Source: Filosporella fistucella (lineage: Eukaryota > Ascomycota > Leotiomycetes > Helotiales). From it: DNA of 64,000 bases. The DNA is taken from the NCBI GenBank assembly GCA_030077755.1, contig JAQJZZ010000005.1:1364001-1428000 (forward strand). Direction: 5' to 3'. The stretch's first letter is position 1. Every line of letters starts with the position of its first letter. The position numbers were made by a program, and so were the translations under genes. Of the stretch, positions 11,145 through 23,254 are shown piece after piece. The notes beneath the pieces were generated by a model that was not told the origin of the DNA, made no database searches, and worked only from the letters and a program-made list of their open reading frames with translations.

Positions 11145-12730
11145 ATAATATTAATAAGGTAATAAATTATTTAATTCTATTTTTAAAAAAGTAGCTTTAA
11201 AGTATTAATATTAAGACAATAACCTTTTAAATATATAATAAATAATATTTAAGTTTTTCTTTTTATATTATTTTAAGAAAATTCAATTAATTTTTATAAA
11301 ATTAATTTAAAAAAATTTAATTCCTCCTTATATTATATTATAATAAAATGTATTAATATTAATCTTATAAATAAGAAGTAGCGTTAATTTAAGCTTTTTT
11401 AATTTTTAATATATTATTTAAAGGACTTAATTTAAGTAATAAGATTAAAATTAAAGAAGGTTTATAAGAAATTATAATATATTAATTATATTATAACTTA
11501 CTTTATTATAATTATTCTATTAATTTTCTTATTTTATAATTATATTAAATTAATTTATATTAAATTAATAAATAATTAATAATAATAATTTTAAAGTAAA
11601 ATCTTCTTATTTATTTAATTTTACTAGTAATATCCTTATTACTCAATTTTGAAATTATATATATTATTTTAAAAGTTATATATTAAAATTAAATAAAGAA
11701 TTATTTAAAATAAAATATTTTATTTCATATTATAATATTTTAAAATCAAGCTTTAAGTTAAGGAAATTTTATTAAAATACTTTTTTTATTTAATATATAT
11801 ATTATAAAAATGATTTTAATATATTTTATTTTATTATTTATAAAGTAATAAGTCTTAAATAAAATTATTATCAAAGCTTATTTTACTTATTTTATAAGAT
11901 AATAATTTTTAATTAAAGCTTTTTATTATAAAATGAAAAGATCTTCTTTATTATTTAATTAAATAATCTTTTTAATAAGCTAGGATTTTTATTAAATTAA
12001 TTCTTAAAGGAATTATAATTAATAATAATTAATTAATATTAGCTTTTCTTTTAAAAATTAAGTTTTATTTTATATTTTATTTAAATTAGAAAAGGTTTTA
12101 ATATTTTTAAAAACTTTAAAATAATAATATATAATATTATTATTAATTATAATTTAAGAGGTTTTATTATTATTAAGGCTAAGATTTTAATTTAATAAAT
12201 ATTAAGAAATTAATATATTATTATTTTTTCCAAAAAATTCAAATATAAAAGTATTTATAAAATAATTATAAAAAAAATAATTATAAAAAATAAAGGTTTA
12301 AATATAATATATATATATATATATATTTGAATTTTATTTATAAAAAGATATTATTTAAAATTAATAAATAAAGATTATTCTTATTAATATTAATTTAATA
12401 GCTTATTATATATTAATTACTTTAAATAAAATTAAATCTTAATTTATTAATTATTTAATTTTCTTTTAAATAATATTTTAAATTGAAAATAAGATATTAT
12501 ATAAGCTACTTTTAATAAGTATAATTTTTCTTATTTAATATAATAATATAAATATTAAGTTATAAAATAATATATAAGAATATAATATAAAGGCAATTTT
12601 AATATTATTAGGCTTATTATAAAGGAAATAAGAAAGATAAAGGCTAAAGTAAGGGATTAAAGCTTCTTATATATAAGAGCTAGCCTAAAACCCTTTTATA
12701 GCTAGGTTAACTTTAGTCTAAGCTTATCAA
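11145..12730. other. AT-rich RIP-like block without recognisable genes
   Basis: Stops in all six frames, long A/T runs, almost no CpA-preserved coding signal. The extreme composition ends rather sharply near 12,730, where normal-GC DNA starts. It may be the remains of a further repeat that I cannot identify. Confidence 0.6.
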
Positions 12731-13149
12731 TATCTATTAGTGTCACGTGCCCTTCTCGTGCCATTGTCACAACTTACTTACTTATTGGCCACTCTGCCTG
12801 CGACTAATGTAAATAATACTTCTAGTCCAATAGGGATTCTCTATGTCTAAGGTTAAAAAGGTATATATTTTATTCGGTTTCATGACTTACCTAGGAGACC
12901 TGATTCATTAAATGAATAAATCCAAAGTCAATCCAGTATGCTATAGCTACTCTAGGAATAAGGCAAATACAAGATACAAGTTATAGCAACTTCCGGACCT
13001 CTCTCGGCAATCACGGTACTCATCTCTGCTTGGCAAGTGGGAATCGAGCAAGAAATAAACTTCGCTTAATATTAGCACACTATTTTTTCCTAGTAACCGA
13101 AACTCCTTACCCGTATCCCCACACCCTGTATAATTATCTCAGTAAGTGT

Positions 13150-13440
13150 TGGAAATTTGAGACTAACATTTAGGTTACTGACACATATGATTCAAGCAAC
13201 AATCATCTGTGGGGCTGACCAAGCTAAAGCTTGGAGGCTGCCTCCGATTACTATACAAAGATTGCCGAGAAGGATGCAATTGGGCTGACCAAGAGGCATA
13301 CCAATTATGGTTACCATCAAAGAGCAGAAAGCTGCAGCGAGAGTGTATCAAGATGCGATCATGAGAACGACGTAAGTGCCAGTTGGCTTCTGCAGAATTC
13401 TTTAGAAGTCGATTGCTGCCTCTACCAGCAGTAACATACT
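13150..13440 (-). pseudogene. Fragment of an MFS sugar transporter
   Basis: In one minus-strand frame the sequence reads VVLMIASYTLAAAFCSLMVTIIG, then LGQPNCILLGNLCIVIGGSLQA and SAPQMIVA.IICV. This is the TM2-TM4 region of a fungal sugar porter: the loop normally reads G-D-x-LGRRN-ILLG, followed by I-IGGSLQAS and RI-G. The loop arginines are changed to QP, and a TGA replaces the CGA arginine codon before IIC. An upstream TAA also breaks the frame. No other transporter part was found, so this is a relic, possibly trimmed by RIP leaking from the repeat block. Confidence 0.6.
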
Positions 13441-14599
13441 CCCATTGCTCAAAGAAATGGTTTATTCTCCTGGACACCACCAAGAACTCCTACATCATAG
13501 CCGTACATAAAGAGTGACTATTTTGCAGTTAGAGTTCTGCAATACTCTGAGATTTCTTCAGATATTGTCTTAAAACGGCACAGCTTGTTGCCATGAGCCT
13601 TTTTAGAACCTTTCCCCCGACTATAGATTCAAACATAGTGTGCGGTGGTATTAAAAAACTGTGGGTTGTGGTTCTGAAATTGAATGCTTTTCATCAATAA
13701 GGTTGAGTTGGCTAAAAGAATTGTTTGTGACAACGTCCCGCAATAGGAATGGCTTTGAATTTATGGCAGAAGCACACTTCCAAGAATGAGTTTTCTCAGC
13801 TCCGCGTTTGACATTCGGATTGATCCCAACATTCCCCAGATTTCCTCACAAAAGTCTAAAGTCATAGGGCAAATTCCTACTGTAGTGTAAGGTAGGTAGA
13901 CGATTGCGAAACGTAGGGCTCGCTCTTTCAAATGATCTTGCAGCCAAGCCGCCACACCTATTGTCTATACCTTACCTAGGTAACTAAATAAGTAACTAAG
14001 TCTAACTATACTAACACCGGTAATATATTTTATAAGCCAGAGAAATTTCGAGAGGGGAACCTCAGTACACATATCCCTAGTTCTAAGCCTCGGACTTCCT
14101 TTTTTTCTCGACTTTAATAAAAAGTCCAAGTAATAAAGGGCCTTCAAGATTTCATAATTAGATATAAACCATCCACCCTTTCTTTCTTCCCATCTCCTGG
14201 ACCGGCATACTACAATATACATTAAAACCATCAGCCTGCCAGCACTGCTCAACAAGGGAATATTTCAAGTCTAGTGACGTTGTTAAGCAGCCACGAACGG
14301 CACAGTACTATAGTGATATGAGCAATGACAATTGATGTCATTACTCAGGTCACTCACATATCCTCACTGTTAGCATTCGATGTTATGACAAATCATACCA
14401 CACGTCCTCACCCATCTCAACTACCCCCCAATTATGCGGTTGCTCCGTCTCGTTTATAATTATCTTGAAGCTCAATTGTCTCAGTTCCCAGTACATTGAT
14501 GGAGAGATTCTTTGGTGGGATGACAATGACCATTATGAGACCGTTAACGCTACATGTTCATGTAAGCTTTATGTCTAAAGCATGAAGTCTGTAAATGGA
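13441..14599. other. Decayed gene margin, no intact gene
   Basis: The only notable open stretch is 13761-13955 on the minus strand (ALRFAIVYLPYTTVGIC, then CEEIWGMLGSIRMSNAELRKLIL). It looks protein-like but I cannot assign it; it may be the end of another pseudogene. The remainder has no recognisable feature. Confidence 0.4.
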
Positions 14600-14960
14600 T
14601 AGATACCGTAGTAGTTTTGGTGCGCTTTCATATGCTACCAAAGCAACGCTGAAGACGATAGCCGCGTGACAGCCACCGCCGGTCACGGTCTTGGTCTCCT
14701 CGACATATCCCTGTTCAGTCATTGAATTGCAGACTAGGTCTGCACCAAGAGAGCTGGCACTCCCGAGCTGTGTATCTGAAATATCGACAGCAGCGATCTC
14801 GCAGCCCACCCCTTTGGCATATCGATACCTGTCCTTGTCAGACTGTGTTTCTCCTTCTATTCCTCTCATAGGGGAATACCAAGATGTCCTAGTCCTCCAC
14901 AGCCAGCTACTGCAACCCATGGGCCCCTTAAAAGATTGCACTGGTCTATAGCGTGGTATG
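14600..14960 (-). pseudogene. Fragment of a zinc-type alcohol dehydrogenase
   Basis: The minus strand carries the cofactor-binding domain of a medium-chain dehydrogenase: YAKGVGCEIAAVDISD, LGSASSLGADLVCNSM, TKTVTGGGCHAAIVFS and AYESAPKLLR. The nucleotide-binding loop VAGCGGLGHLGIPL is present just upstream but in another frame, ended by TGA near 14865. A frameshift or an unspliced intron separates the two. The N-terminal catalytic domain with the zinc-binding Cys/His and the C-terminus are absent. In the intact family the enzyme oxidises alcohols with NAD(P). I call it a relic. Confidence 0.65.
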
Positions 14961-15109
14961 CTTTTGGGGTGGGAAGTGAGAAGACTTGCGGTCCTGAATT
15001 GAGCAGCTTTCATGTAGCTTTCGCTAGGGGTAATGGGAACCAGTTTGACTATTGTAATACCAAAAATCTGGGAGAAGCAACTGTTTACAAACTTTATACA
15101 AGCCAAGGA

Positions 15110-16081
15110 GGCAGAGATAAGCGTAGGTAGGTGTCATTACTCATGACAAGCGAAGTGAATTACCTACTCCTTTTCCAGGAGATCAAGATGGTAGCTTCGA
15201 GGCGACGTAGAGGTATGACGATGGGAATGCTTTGTGAGGTAAGATGTTGGTATGGATTATACGGTGAGACCTGGCTCACATCTACCTAATCCAAACCGAT
15301 AGTGTATATTACCCAATACACTCACAACCCGGATATCATAAATCGACACCAAACGCGCCCGACTATCCTTCACACACAATCCCATCCCATTATGACCCAT
15401 ATTACCTCGTCTTCAAACCTATTTATAAAGTAGTCTCTGACTCTTCCAGCGACGTGAGTCACTCAAGTACTGTGCCACTCGACTGCAGTAGAGATTTTAT
15501 TCTCCGATTCTGAAACTTACACAAATAATATTGCTAAGTTTGCAGCCTCTTTAGTCAAGCAGACTGGATAAAATTAAACCGCATAGTTGACTGGCTACGT
15601 CTCCTATACTTACGGAGGCACACTAGTGTAAATATGCACGCAAGAATTCTCTATGTCATGCTATCTCCATCAAGAAATTGTGTGTTGGTTGCTGCACATT
15701 TGCCTATATACCAAAAAATGTAAGCCAGCGAAGGTCCATGCAGTGTTGAATAAGGGTGCATGCCAAACAATTCCGCTGAGTTTACTAGGGTAAAGTCCTT
15801 TCCATACACTATACTTATGCTGATAGTTGGTTTAAAGTGGTGACGGACATTGATTGCGTGCTCTGTACTTGCAAGGTTCTTGTGGCATGCAGGATGTTCA
15901 CCATAGGATGTCATTGAGGGCTTGTCCGCAAAACCCCTTTCCAAATACTCATTACGCCGAGAACAATTAAAAGTGATGCTTGGCTGAGCCAAAGCATTTC
16001 CAAGTCTCTGTCTGATTCCCTTCCCAATCCGCCTTCTTCTCTCCAGCCTCCCTTTAGATTTTCCTTTCGAAACACTTCACC
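15110..16081. other. Intergenic, no gene recognised; promoter side of the MFS gene
   Basis: No open frame here resembles a known protein. The last 60 bases before 16082 are pyrimidine-rich (TTCTCTCCAGCCTCCC, CACTTCACC) as is common just before fungal start codons. Confidence 0.5.
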
Positions 16082-18199
16082 ATGCAGTATAGACTACAGA
16101 CTCGAGTAATTACCAGCTCTGGCTCACTCAATCAAAATCAAAACGCATCAAAGGAAGATAAATTTCAACACGCCAATGTACAATCAGAGATTTCACGCAT
16201 TGAGCTCAAGCAGGTTGAGATGCCTACATATTGGTCGCCGGGAAAAAAATGGTTGGCTACGGTGATTATTGTGCTAATGACAGCAACAATAACCTTCTGC
16301 TCCAGCATACACGCTTCTGAGATTGCAGGTATGTCTCTTTCCTATGGCTGCTCCAAAACAATCGCAACACTTGGAATAACCACCTTTCTCATTGGTTTCG
16401 CGATGGGGCCGTTGCTTTTCGCCCCACTGTCCGAAGTCTGGGAAAGATGCCTCGTCTTCCGGATTACATTCGGGTTATTTTTGTGTTTTAATATTGGCTG
16501 CGCGCTATCACCTAATATTACCACTCTTCTGGTTCTCCGATTTTTTGGCTCACCGACTGGTAGGATTCACGGAGACAGATTCAGCTGTATTCCAAATTCC
16601 CGACTTTCATCTAGTCACAAATAGTGGCGGCTCTTTAGCTGACATCTGGCCGCAAAGTGAGCGCTCAGTACCGCTTGCTTTATTCACAACTGGGAGCTCT
16701 CTTGGACCTGTCGTCGCCAAGATGGTAGGGGGCTTCATCTCCCAGGTGAAAGTCTCCAGAAACCCCCTGCTAGCAACCAACTGACATCGCTAAAGCATTT
16801 GACTTGGAAATGGTAAGCTTGGTTTGTTTCTCAGGTTCAAGGACTTGCGCAGAGAATTATTATAGGAATTATTGAATCGTGACCATCATATCGGGACCAG
16901 TGTATATTGCCATGATATTCCTGTTGCCGGGAACATACGCGGATGTCCTACTTGAGCAAAGGAATAGGAGGGCCGGTATCGAGCCAATTAGAAGATCCTT
17001 CAAGGGGCAGTATGCCACCAACCTGACACGTCCGGTGTGCAACACTTTCCTTTTGCTTCCTACTCTGGATGTGCCTTTAAACAAGTTCTATCAAGTGCTG
17101 GGCATGTCTCGACTTGTTAGCCTGACAAAATTTGATAGAATGCAAAACTAACCTGTTTCAGTGGCTGATGCTATTCACCGAGCCAATTCTCTTCGCCTTG
17201 AGCTTATACTCGGCTTTTGTTTGGGGGATCCTGTACTTGGACTTCACCGCATATCCCGTGGTATTCCAACAAGCTCGTCACTGGAAGCAAGGCGTGGCGG
17301 GACTGTCGTTCCTCGGCATCGGATTGGGAATGGCTATTGCCACTGCGAGCTCCCCGTGGATCAACGATATTCATGGGGTGTACGTTGAAAAGCTTGGGGG
17401 CCTGAAACCTGAAGTTCGTTTACCACATCTCATCTATATAGCCTGGCCGATACCTGCTGCACTATTCTGGGTTGGATGTAGGTCTATAGAAATCAAACTA
17501 TATTGCCGATCCGGGGAACTCCCTCCAGATTCCTCTCGGTCCAAATAATGAGCTTTTGCTAATTTGTTCATATAGGGTCTTCACTTCCTCCGACACATGT
17601 ACGCAACCTTTCCATTTGATTCTCCCTCCTGAACTTGCTTTGCATTGGCTTCCAAGCATTCTTCAACTCGCTCAACGGGTAAATTGTTGACAATCTTGTT
17701 GCTGATTCGTTGCAGTGGGCAGTTTGCATCACCTCTGGCATTCCGTTTGGTATAGGCTTTGTAACCCTGTTCCTCGGCACAAATGCATATCTTACAGATT
17801 GCTACGGCCGTTTCTCTGCAAGTGCCCTGGCAGCGAACGCCGTGTTGCGATCGCTATTTACAGCTGTATTTCCTCTCTTCGCAAGACAGATGTAAGTAAC
17901 AGGTTTCGAAACCATCATCTCCCCTACAGGTCTCCTTAAAAACCTTAATCGGGACCGTCTTTAGATGTGTACATAACCCTGTCCCTCGATACCCCTATAT
18001 CTGGACTTGACTAACTCCGAGTCTGAGCAGGTATGTCAAGTTAGGTGCACCATGGGCCAGCAGCCTGCTGGGATTCATTGCCTTGGCCATGGCTCTTCTG
18101 CCCTGGTTATCGTACACATATGGCCCTGGGTTGAGGACGATGTCAAAATATCATTTGAAGACTATGGAGTTGGAGAGGGACACAGATGATTTCGCATAA
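16082..18199 (+). pseudogene. MFS transporter, DHA1 drug/polyamine type, with one in-frame stop
   Basis: An eight-exon model fits splice signals and phase: introns 16560-16614, 16746-16795, 16813-16865, 17035-17161, 17478-17575, 17599-17715 and 17892-18030. It gives 492 codons. The protein has the DHA1 order: TM1 after SPGKKWLATVIIVLM, SSIHASEIAG, GFAMGPLLFAPLSEVW, GGSLADIWP, LGPV, then IEPIRRSFKGQYATNLTRP, MLFTEPILFALSLYSAFVWGILYL, LGIGLGMAIATA, SGIPFGIGFVTLFLGTNAYLTD and LFARQMYVKLG. Exon 4 contains TGA at 16873-16875 where Trp is expected (WNY-stop-IVTIISGPVYIAM). Motif A after SEVW reads ERCLVF instead of the usual GRR-. Two exons are only 17 and 23 nt. Substrate is unknown. I take it as a recent pseudogene; a sequencing error is the alternative. 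Confidence 0.65.
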
Positions 18200-18598
18200 A
18201 AAGCCCCGACCCAGCTGGCATCTATCACGAAGGGCGAGGCAAAAGAGCTTTCTAAGTGTCATCTGTTACCTAGCTAGGGCCATAGCACTCCTTAGCTAAC
18301 CGTGTGAGGCTAGTCACTTGAGACCCTCTACGACTATTGATCAATCTAGCACAACTGATTCTCCCGTCTCGGCGCAAAACATTATACGGCAAAGTCCCTC
18401 AAATACACTGCGGATAGTTAGCACTATAAATTACTTCGGCTTTCTGAAATGAAGAGATTGAAGCTAGCCCGAAATTGCACTGGTTTCGAGGCTAGAAGTT
18501 GAGAAATTTGCAGCAGAAAAAGAGGTCACATACATCCCCTCCAATCCCGCCACCCATAGTGGGGGTACCTCCCTGGTACCCACGTACACTGTAATAAC
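18200..18598. other. Intergenic with a perfect 7-bp hairpin
   Basis: GGGTACC-TCCCT-GGTACCC at 18563-18581 is an inverted repeat with a 5-nt loop, just past the minus-strand ORF end at 18599. It could be a transcript-end structure, but it has no T-run and may be chance. Nothing else seen. Confidence 0.35.
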
Positions 18599-20703
18599 CT
18601 AAATTACTACCAAAATCGCTTTTAAAGTAGATGCAGCTGCCAGAAGGTGCAATCTATGCACAGAAAAGATCGTTCTGACTAAGCCCCCCAATGATAATGT
18701 TACATGCCCTACAAGCAAGTTAGCATGAATCCCAAGCGGTAAGTCAAAAAAGCGAGCTGCTTCCGAACTGCTCGGAAGCTCTTCATCTCTATAGCTCCTG
18801 GAAAAAATAGAACAAATTGCGACATACTGTAGGGTGTATGGAGAACCAGCGTATTGCAAACCAAAAGTGCTGTCATTGAAACTAGGTGATGAAGCGATAC
18901 AGAGACCTGAATAGACGGAGTAGAGGTAACCTGTTGCGACAGGGCAATCAGGATAGAGAGAAGCGTTGTGATAGAAACTAGAAGTAATAGTATAGAAAGT
19001 TAAAATATCGTGAGTGGAAGGTGTTGATATCGTGGTTGCCACAGTGCTGGCAGTCATATCAGGGAAGGAGAAGTAATAGTCAGGGTGAATAAATGCATGA
19101 TAAGATGTACCATTTAAGGTACTGTTCCTGATACTGCCTGGAAGGGAGCGGGGAGGAAAACATAAGCAAGTGCCCAATGAAGTCTGATTCAATGTCCCGG
19201 TACCATTATAAATGGTTTGATTGAGTACAGGGGGCGGTGTTGGGACTAGTAATGCTGTGGATGAGTTACTCGTGGGAAATGTTGCATTTGGAGAAAATCA
19301 GCGTGGTGGTAGCTAGTAATCATTAGATGGAGGCTGGAGCTAATTTTTGAAACTCACAGATGATGAGGGAGGCACAGATAGCACATCAGTGTTATTATTA
19401 TGTCGAGTCAACGGCAGTGGCGAATATGACAACGAAATTAGCTGAATTGAGAGCGAAGAAAGAGTTTGAATTGTACTAGCCACTTGTAAAATGGAAGGTA
19501 GCGATTGCAATAGCGACGGACTAATCGCAAATAGTTGTAGAGGCAAGGAATTCATTAATAGTAGGTACTTTAATGAGGAAGCAAGGCAGAAGATAAAAAT
19601 CCTAGTACTGATCCAGTATCCTGAAGCAGGTGCGAGGCTTCTGTGACTGTTAGCAGTTGTGGGGTTGGGGACAAGCTCGTTGATGACATACCAGTAAGTA
19701 GATTCGGATTTGATGATAAAGTGAACACCTGAAGAGTAGGTGGCGGGAACGGCGTTGGAATGTTCGATGCGGGATGTGAAAAATAACCGCTTAGTGCCAG
19801 TTCCAGGGAAAGTGACGTTGAACCTGCGAAAGGAATGGAGGCATTTGGGAACGAAGGAAGTGGTCGATTAGTACCCCTGGTGCTGAATTTGGGGATAACT
19901 TCTTGAAAGTAGCGCAGGGGCGTGCGGTTCTGATAGTCGAGAGGATATTGAAGATTGTTGAGGTGGAAGCAAAGAGTTCATCAAGGAAAATGGTGGTACG
20001 TCCTGGAACGATTGTATAGGCCGATTCAGGCTACCATGTGAAGGTGGAGGTAGCGATGTTGGTGTTAAAGCCTCATAAACGCTACCACTGAAATGTGTTT
20101 GGAAGGTATGAGGAGCCTGGGCTAGGAACCGACTGCTGTAGAGCAGGAAAGGCAAGACTTGGGCCACTGTGAGGTAGTGTGGATGACAATTGACTATCTC
20201 TGGATGAAAGAGGAGGATTTTGGGAGATCCCAAGAAATGAACTTGGAGGCGGGGACGACTTCGAGAGGCTCGGCGCAAGAGATAACTCAGTGTATAGAAG
20301 AGGATGCCAGTCACTACTCAAGGTATGCTGCGTAGCGATGGAAGGCAGAGGAGGCATATTTGGCCAGGTAGTTGTTCCGGCAATGTGGGAAGTAATGATA
20401 AGAGGGAAGGTGGCTGAGATAGAGATGACATTACAGGTTCGGAGGAGATGGAACTGAGAGGAATTGACAAATGTGGTTGTCCACTGCTCGCTAGCGAATG
20501 TGGGGGAGGCAGAGAAGATGGGGAAAGGATCGAGTTCATCGGGTCCGTAGTCAAGGACATGGCAATAGGTGATAAGTGCAGAATATCTTTGGTCGTTAAC
20601 GACGGTATGATAGCCCTAAATGGCGTCGGTGGTGATGACTGGGACAAGATCGGGTTGGGAGAAGAATGTACTTGGACTTCTGAAGACACAATGGGAGCAG
20701 TAC
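18599..20703 (-). pseudogene. Ser/Thr/Pro-rich ORF pieces downstream of the secreted protein gene
   Basis: On the minus strand open pieces 20689-20318, 20314-19868, 19555-19340 and 19192-18599 all lie in one common frame, separated by a few stops. A second Ser/Pro-rich frame covers 20357-20082. The last piece is a 197-codon stretch with several N-glycosylation sequons (NQT, NST, NGT, NAS, NDS) and tracts such as TASTVATTISTPST. The composition resembles an extended cell-wall or adhesin stalk. Either the upstream gene once ran through here and has been broken by frameshifts and stops, or extra introns link the pieces. Confidence 0.4.
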
Positions 20704-22178
20704 TTAGGTAGGATGTGAAACTGATGCGGCAGGCATTTCTGATGAGGGAGCAATTGTAACTAAATTCGACAAATAAGCAGTCCCAATTTGACCTGAGCTC
20801 TGTATGGGTAGCCCCAAGGAGAGGCTGTCAACAAAGGCCTGTGTGGCATGTGATGAAGGTATTTGCATTTCCAGCAGGCTTGAACCAGAGGCAACATTCG
20901 CCGAAGCGGCACGGGAAGTGTAAGGGGCTGCTCCAGTGTTGGTAGCTTGAGGCTGATCGGGCAAGCTGGTGATGGGAATTATTGGGATCTGAATCAGTGC
21001 AGAAGATAGATGTTGTTGTATCTGAGATTCTGAAGAGAGTTGCGTACCTATAACCTTTGTTTCAGAAGTCTGTGCCGGTTCCTGAATTGAGAAAACAGAA
21101 GAAGCAGCAAAAAGAGCAGTTGACTGCGGCTCAACGAATGTGCCAGTAAGCGAAGCACCTGAGAACTTGAGCACCGGGAAACCTGTATCCATCACTGTAA
21201 ACACTGTCGGCGAATCATACGTAGTTGTAACAACAGCCGAAGCTGACAAGAGAGACGGCGGTAAACCCATAGAAGACGAAGGGAAAATTAAAGGCAGCGA
21301 AGAGAACACTGCAATTTTTGACACTGGCGTCCCGGTCAAGACAACAGCTGTGGCTCTAGGGGGAATTTCGTTGTTAAATACCACTTGTATGACACCTCTA
21401 TCGCTGCGAACAAACATCGCCTGGCCACCAGTGAAGGCCGGGTTTTCCCACTCTATTCCACCAGTGTCGTCCAAAGCAGAGAACGTGGTAGATATCGAGC
21501 CATTCGTGTCTTGTGGAACCAGGTCTTGGAATAATACACCAGGATCTGTGGAAACAAGCAGACCTTGCATATAAAGACTTCTGTCGAGGAGAATAAATTG
21601 AGCAGCATTCAAAACGCTCTCGGTGAGTGTCCCATTGACGGTGACATATTGTGTAGACGGCGCTGCTTGCCGTTTGATAATCGGCCCAATATCGATGCTT
21701 ATGACGAAGTTTTGCCCAGGCAGAAGTATTGGCTCGGACCTACGTTTGTCATTAGATAAGGCAACGCAAAGGACGAAAATATATCCATGACTTACGGGGC
21801 GGAGGGTAAAGGTGTAATAGCGGTCATGGTAGGAACACCTCTAGATACTCCACCGGCAGCACCGCTAGTGTTGGCTGTATGGATGCTAATAGCTACCGGA
21901 TTTCCATTACATATATCCATGGAGATGAAGTGCTCTGTTTTAGTCAGTAATTCTTTCACCAGTCTTAGATACATCTCAATCTGGAGAAGACCATGTTTGC
22001 TCTATTTGGGCACACAAGAGGGAAGGGTAGATTAACTCACGTATAATTGAGCTCGTGAGAGCACTTGATTCATCTCCACTCCTATACCAACTGCACAGCC
22101 TAGTGGATCTAGACACTGAGCATTAAGCAGTCCGACAACCGCTAACCAAACGATCAAGATACCTCTGTAAGACGCCAT
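20704..22178 (-). CDS. Secreted Ser/Thr-rich protein, DUF7908-like
   Basis: The start at 22178 gives a signal peptide (MASYRGILIVWLAVVGLLNAQ). Introns 21981-22040 and 21740-21795 keep the frame and yield 452 residues. The middle part reads QYVTVNGTLTESVLNAAQFILLD, LVSTDPGVLFQDL, GSISTTFSAL, GGIEWENPAFTGGQAMF and GVIQVVFN. This resembles a family of uncharacterised fungal secreted proteins (DUF7908) that carry a compact domain followed by a Ser/Thr-rich tail. The tail (from about residue 250) is low-complexity and likely O-glycosylated. The TAA stop at 20704 is followed by another 2 kb of similar composition on the same strand, so the true gene may once have been longer. The family name is recalled from pattern only. 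Confidence 0.6.
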
Positions 22179-22926
22179 GGTCTTGATCAGCACGTTGTAT
22201 GCGTAACTGGGAATGATTGTCGCTGCGCATGACTATAAGGACCGCCTACCTGTGGAAGGTTGGTAAGGACTCAGGAGACCAGGTTGCTTTGGAATGCAAT
22301 GTAATGGTTGCATTCTTCAAGATAGGAAATGCCAAAATTCTGGGCGGTAAGGCGCAATCAAATATGGGAAAAGTAGCTAAACAATGGAGAGAAATAATTC
22401 GGGGTATAAAGAGGGCTGAAATGAAGAATCAAAAAATATCAGAAAGGCCGACTAGGTAAGCAGACACGGCTTTCGCCAATTTGTGGATTATTGTCGTCAA
22501 GTTGGTAAAAGAGAAGTAATAATTACAAGGGAAATGAAATACAGCCAACTCATATCCCCGGAACGAAAAATGAGCGTATCCTAAGTAACCTTGTGCTAAA
22601 TTTTAATTGAGGGAATGTGAGGATATATTTTCACTACTGACAAAACCTTGGGTAGTCCGATTAGCATATTGCTCTGATTGAATGTTCTGATATCGTATAT
22701 GTCCAACTGTTATATCGAAGATAATCTTACTGCCTGGAATGCAACAGGTGATTGCGGGATACCAGGAACAATGGCCTCTATATACCCACAACGCCAATCT
22801 CAGTCGAGCCTCTCCCAGATGTGCAGTTGTCAGGGCGTGTGGTGTTCTAAGTGGGATATAGTCCTTCTATGCCCACCTCGTAAAACGGTCCTTCCTATGA
22901 TTCCCTAGACATTTCTTATCTTTGAA
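22179..22926. other. Intergenic, no gene recognised
   Basis: Promoter side of the minus-strand secreted protein gene. I see no convincing coding sequence or RNA gene. Confidence 0.5.
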
Positions 22927-23254
22927 CTATTCGTCGTAGAAGTACGGCGTCTCGAAGAAGGGTTCCTCTGTCGACCTTCGGCCTGAATTGTCCTCAAAAG
23001 GCAGAGACGGACGCCCGGCTGCAGGTGTTGACCCATAAGTGTATGGCCGCATGGCCTCCAGTGAAAGACCGGACTTTTTGGGCCATGCCTGATGCTCGTA
23101 GATACCAAAAATCAAGATCATCCTATCTAGCAGTTAGTTACTAAAGCTACGAGTAATAATGAAATCCTCACAAGAAGACCAATGCAAGACTAAGACAACG
23201 CTGACCTCGCTTCAAAGACCAGATGGCGTTTTGTGGGTGGTCTTTGAAATGCAT
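22927..23254 (-). CDS. Small single-pass membrane protein, unrecognised
   Basis: The model starts MHFKDHPQNAIWSLKRGQR at 23254 and removes a 49-nt intron (23123-23171) that has a CTAAC branch site near its 3' end. It gives 92 residues. After a basic N-terminus there is one hydrophobic segment formed across the splice (CLSLALVFLMILIFGIY), then a polar tail ending EEPFFETPYFYDE. The positive-inside rule suggests a cytosolic N-terminus. The frame is open further upstream (to about 23431), so the start is not certain. I do not recognise the family. Confidence 0.45.

Noticed and set aside
15651..15992. 113-codon minus-strand frame
   Set aside because: No family features, no splice partners, and it lies in the promoter region of the MFS gene.
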